Source of the DNA: Methylocystis sp.
GTDB lineage: Bacteria; Pseudomonadota; Alphaproteobacteria; Rhizobiales; Beijerinckiaceae
Reading direction: 5' to 3'
Assembly (NCBI GenBank): GCA_023253795.1
Contig: JALRFG010000076.1
Span: 1-8,631, forward strand
Length of the DNA stretch: 8,631 nt
The notes under the pieces were generated by a model. That model ran no database searches. It saw nothing but the letters and a program-made list of their open reading frames with translations, and was not told the DNA's origin. Shown here in pieces: positions 6,377-8,631 of the stretch. The first letter of the stretch is position 1. Each line of letters begins with the position of its first letter. The translations under genes were made by a program, and so were the position numbers.

Positions 6377-7258
6377 ATGCCCTCGTTGAAGGATCTTCGA
6401 AATCGTATCTCCTCCGTCAAGGCGACGCAGAAGATCACTAAGGCTATGCAGATGGTCGCGGCGGCTAAATTACGTCGCGCGCAAGCTGCAGCCGAGGCGG
6501 CGCGTCCTTACGCTGAGCGTATGGAGGGCGTTCTTGCTAATCTGGCAGCTGGGGTATCCGCTGGTGGACCCCAATTATTGGCAGGCAATGGGAGAGATAA
6601 TATACATCTCCTAGTCGTTGCGACTGCCGAGCGTGGCCTGTGTGGGGCTTTCAATTCTTCAATTGTGCGTCTGGCTAGAGAACATATCTTACGCCTTCAA
6701 GCACAGGGTAAAACGGTCAAAATCATCTGCGTCGGCAAAAAAGGCTATGATCAGCTGCGGCGTCAATTTGAAAAAGAAATTATAGAGTTGATCGAGCTGC
6801 GGGGCTTGCGTCAAATTGGCTTTGAGAATGCCGATGAGATTGGTAAAAAGATCATTGGTTTATTTGAGACCGAGCAATTTGACGTCGCGACGCTCTTTTT
6901 CTCTAAGTTTAAATCTGTGATCCTGCAGATTCCTACAGCGCAGCAACTCATCCCGGCGCAAATAGCTGCGAATGAAAATGCCCCGGCTGTGGAAGGGCCG
7001 CAAGCTTGCTATGAGTATGAGCCAGGCCAAGATGAGATTCTCTCAACTTTGTTGCCTAGAAATATCTCCGTGCAAGTTTTTCGCGCTTTGCTTGAGAATG
7101 CTGCCTCTGAACAAGGCGCGCGCATGAGCGCTATGGATAGCGCGACGCGCAATGCCGGCGAAATGATCAACAAGCTGCAGCTGAGCTACAATCGTCAGCG
7201 TCAGGCCCAGATCACCAAAGAACTCATCGAAATCATTTCGGGCGCGGAAGCGCTCTGA
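6377..7258 (+). CDS. atpG: F1 ATP synthase gamma subunit
   Basis: A 293-residue central rotor shaft of F1. The conserved N-terminal helix MPSLKDLRNRISSVKATQKI followed by TKAMQMVAAAKLRRAQ (residues 1-36) and the C-terminal helix containing ARMSAMDSATRNAGEMINKL (about 249-268) would pair as the coiled coil that turns inside the head. The middle ERGLCGAFNSS (about 85-95) is typical of the Rossmann-like foot domain. Length is normal (about 290). It follows atpA by 63 bases and precedes atpD by 27. Most of the gene has the relaxed codon use of atpA, but the last 29 or so codons return to strong G/C endings (about 21 of 29 by hand count). That could be strong conservation or a recombination seam. 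Confidence 0.96.
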   Translation: MPSLKDLRNRISSVKATQKITKAMQMVAAAKLRRAQAAAEAARPYAERMEGVLANLAAGVSAGGPQLLAGNGRDNIHLLVVATAERGLCGAFNSSIVRLAREHILRLQAQGKTVKIICVGKKGYDQLRRQFEKEIIELIELRGLRQIGFENADEIGKKIIGLFETEQFDVATLFFSKFKSVILQIPTAQQLIPAQIAANENAPAVEGPQACYEYEPGQDEILSTLLPRNISVQVFRALLENAASEQGARMSAMDSATRNAGEMINKLQLSYNRQRQAQITKELIEIISGAEAL

Positions 7259-7285
7259 CCGTTCAAAAAAAGACGAGGACAAAAC

Positions 7286-8631
7286 ATGTCTGCCAATAAT
7301 CCTACGGGCCGCATCACTCAGGTCATCGGCGCCGTCGTCGACGTAAAGTTTGATGGGCATTTGCCAAAGATCCTTAATGCGCTGGAAACTACAAATCAGG
7401 GTAGTCGCCTTGTGCTTGAGGTGGCGCAGCATCTTGGTGAAAACACGGTGCGCACCATCGCTATGGACACATCCGAAGGGCTGACGCGCGGTCAAGCTGT
7501 CGTTGACACTGGGGCGCCAATTTCCGTGCCTGTCGGGGAAGAGACTTTGGGGCGTATCATTAATGTGATTGGCGAACCTGTCGATGAGGCCGGCCCGCTT
7601 GTTACGAAGGGTACGCGCGCCATTCATCAGCCTGCGCCTTCCTACTCAGAGCAGGCTACCGAGGCGCAGATCCTGGAAACAGGCATTAAGGTTGTCGATC
7701 TTTTGGCACCTTATGCAAAGGGCGGCAAGATTGGCCTTTTCGGCGGCGCTGGCGTTGGCAAGACCGTGTTGATTATGGAGTTGATCAACAATGTCGCTAA
7801 GGCCCATGGCGGGTATTCCGTGTTCGCTGGCGTGGGCGAACGCACCCGCGAAGGTAACGACCTTTATCATGAAATGATTGAGGGCGGCGTCAATAAAAAG
7901 GGCGGTGGCGCCGGATCTAAATGTGCGCTTGTTTATGGTCAGATGAATGAGCCGCCAGGCGCGCGCGCGCGAGTTGCTCTGACAGGTCTGACGGTTGCTG
8001 AAGAGTTCCGCGATAAAGGTCAAGACGTGCTCTTCTTCGTGGACAATATTTTCCGGTTTACCCAGGCTGGCTCTGAAGTTTCTGCGCTCCTGGGTCGTAT
8101 TCCATCCGCCGTTGGATATCAGCCAACGCTCGCTACGGATATGGGCGCTCTTCAGGAGCGGATCACGACGACAACAAAGGGTTCTATTACTTCTGTGCAG
8201 GCCATTTATGTTCCTGCCGACGATTTGACCGATCCTGCGCCAGCTACCTCATTCGCGCATCTTGATGCAACGACGGTTTTATCGCGGTCCATCGCAGAAA
8301 AAGGAATTTATCCTGCGGTTGATCCTCTTGATTCTACTTCACGCATGTTGTCGCCTGCGGTTGTTGGAGAAGAGCATTATGAAATCGCCCGCAAAGTGCA
8401 GTCGACTCTGCAGCGTTATAAATCACTGCAAGATATTATCGCGATTCTAGGTATGGATGAGCTCTCAGAAGAGGATAAGCTCGTTGTTGCCCGCGCACGT
8501 AAAATTGAGCGTTTCTTGTCTCAGCCTTTCCACGTCGCTGAGGTGTTTACTGGATCTCCAGGAAAACTAGTTTCGCTCGCTGACACAATTAAGGGCTTTA
8601 AAGGGCTAGTTAATGGAGATTATGATCATCT
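7286..8631 (+). CDS. atpD: F1 ATP synthase beta subunit (3' end beyond window)
   Basis: The catalytic F1 subunit, open through the window edge: 448 codons present of a usual 470-480. The Walker A loop is GGAGVGKT (153-160), GERTREG (184-190) supplies the catalytic Glu185 and Arg186, VLFFVDNIFRF (248-258) is Walker B, and DELSEED (391-397) is the lever that contacts gamma. All key residues are present. The ATG at 7286 has a GAGG ribosome binding site 7 bases upstream, and the N-terminus (NPTGRITQVIGAVVDVKF) is typical. The first 30 or so codons are fairly GC-ending, while codons 317-356 (8234-8353) are about 15 of 40 GC-ending by hand count. An atpC gene (epsilon) would be expected next but lies outside the window. 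Confidence 0.97.
   Translation, partial: MSANNPTGRITQVIGAVVDVKFDGHLPKILNALETTNQGSRLVLEVAQHLGENTVRTIAMDTSEGLTRGQAVVDTGAPISVPVGEETLGRIINVIGEPVDEAGPLVTKGTRAIHQPAPSYSEQATEAQILETGIKVVDLLAPYAKGGKIGLFGGAGVGKTVLIMELINNVAKAHGGYSVFAGVGERTREGNDLYHEMIEGGVNKKGGGAGSKCALVYGQMNEPPGARARVALTGLTVAEEFRDKGQDVLFFVDNIFRFTQAGSEVSALLGRIPSAVGYQPTLATDMGALQERITTTTKGSITSVQAIYVPADDLTDPAPATSFAHLDATTVLSRSIAEKGIYPAVDPLDSTSRMLSPAVVGEEHYEIARKVQSTLQRYKSLQDIIAILGMDELSEEDKLVVARARKIERFLSQPFHVAEVFTGSPGKLVSLADTIKGFKGLVNGDYDH

Noticed and set aside
7043..7627. Minus-strand open frame of 194 codons across the atpG-atpD junction
   Set aside because: It is antisense to two intact, strongly conserved genes and shows no domain of its own.
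1..8631. CRISPR arrays, tRNA or rRNA genes
   Set aside because: No regularly spaced long direct repeats, cloverleaf arms or rRNA-like sequence were seen on either strand.

Overview
The window reads as chromosomal DNA of an alphaproteobacterium, most likely of the order Hyphomicrobiales. The F1 ATP synthase proteins match the alphaproteobacterial pattern closely, the operon is ordered atpH-atpA-atpG-atpD, and the left half is strongly GC-rich. A methylotrophic Beijerinckiaceae/Methylocystaceae-type host would fit, but that is an impression and cannot be proven here.

Layout. Positions 13-180 (minus) hold the first third of a ribosomal protein L21 gene (rplU). Its reading frame leaves the family at about position 76 and stops early, so it looks broken or joined to foreign DNA. 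A clear rho-independent terminator on the minus strand (274-303) separates it from a membrane-anchored L,D-transpeptidase-family gene (366-1829, minus). Upstream of that lies apt, adenine phosphoribosyltransferase (1918-2445, minus). A small secreted Gly-rich protein gene (2595-2924, plus) diverges from apt and converges on mtnP, S-methyl-5'-thioadenosine phosphorylase (2928-3812, minus), with only 3 bases between the stops. A 408-base intergenic region (3813-4220) separates mtnP from the divergent F1 operon: atpH (4221-4784), atpA (4784-6313), atpG (6377-7258) and atpD (7286 to the window end, cut off).

How the genes work together. MtnP releases adenine from methylthioadenosine and Apt turns adenine into AMP, so these two make a salvage pair. 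The transpeptidase acts at the cell wall. The atp genes encode the delta, alpha, gamma and most of the beta subunit of the F1 motor.

No wholly new system is visible. The points most worth a second look are the broken rplU with a palindrome at the break, and a marked drop in GC-ending codons that begins at the atpH/atpA junction and varies along atpA-atpG-atpD, which suggests replacement or recombination inside a core operon. Also notable are the AT-rich atpA-atpG spacer and the unassigned Gly-rich secreted protein with a CWNC motif.
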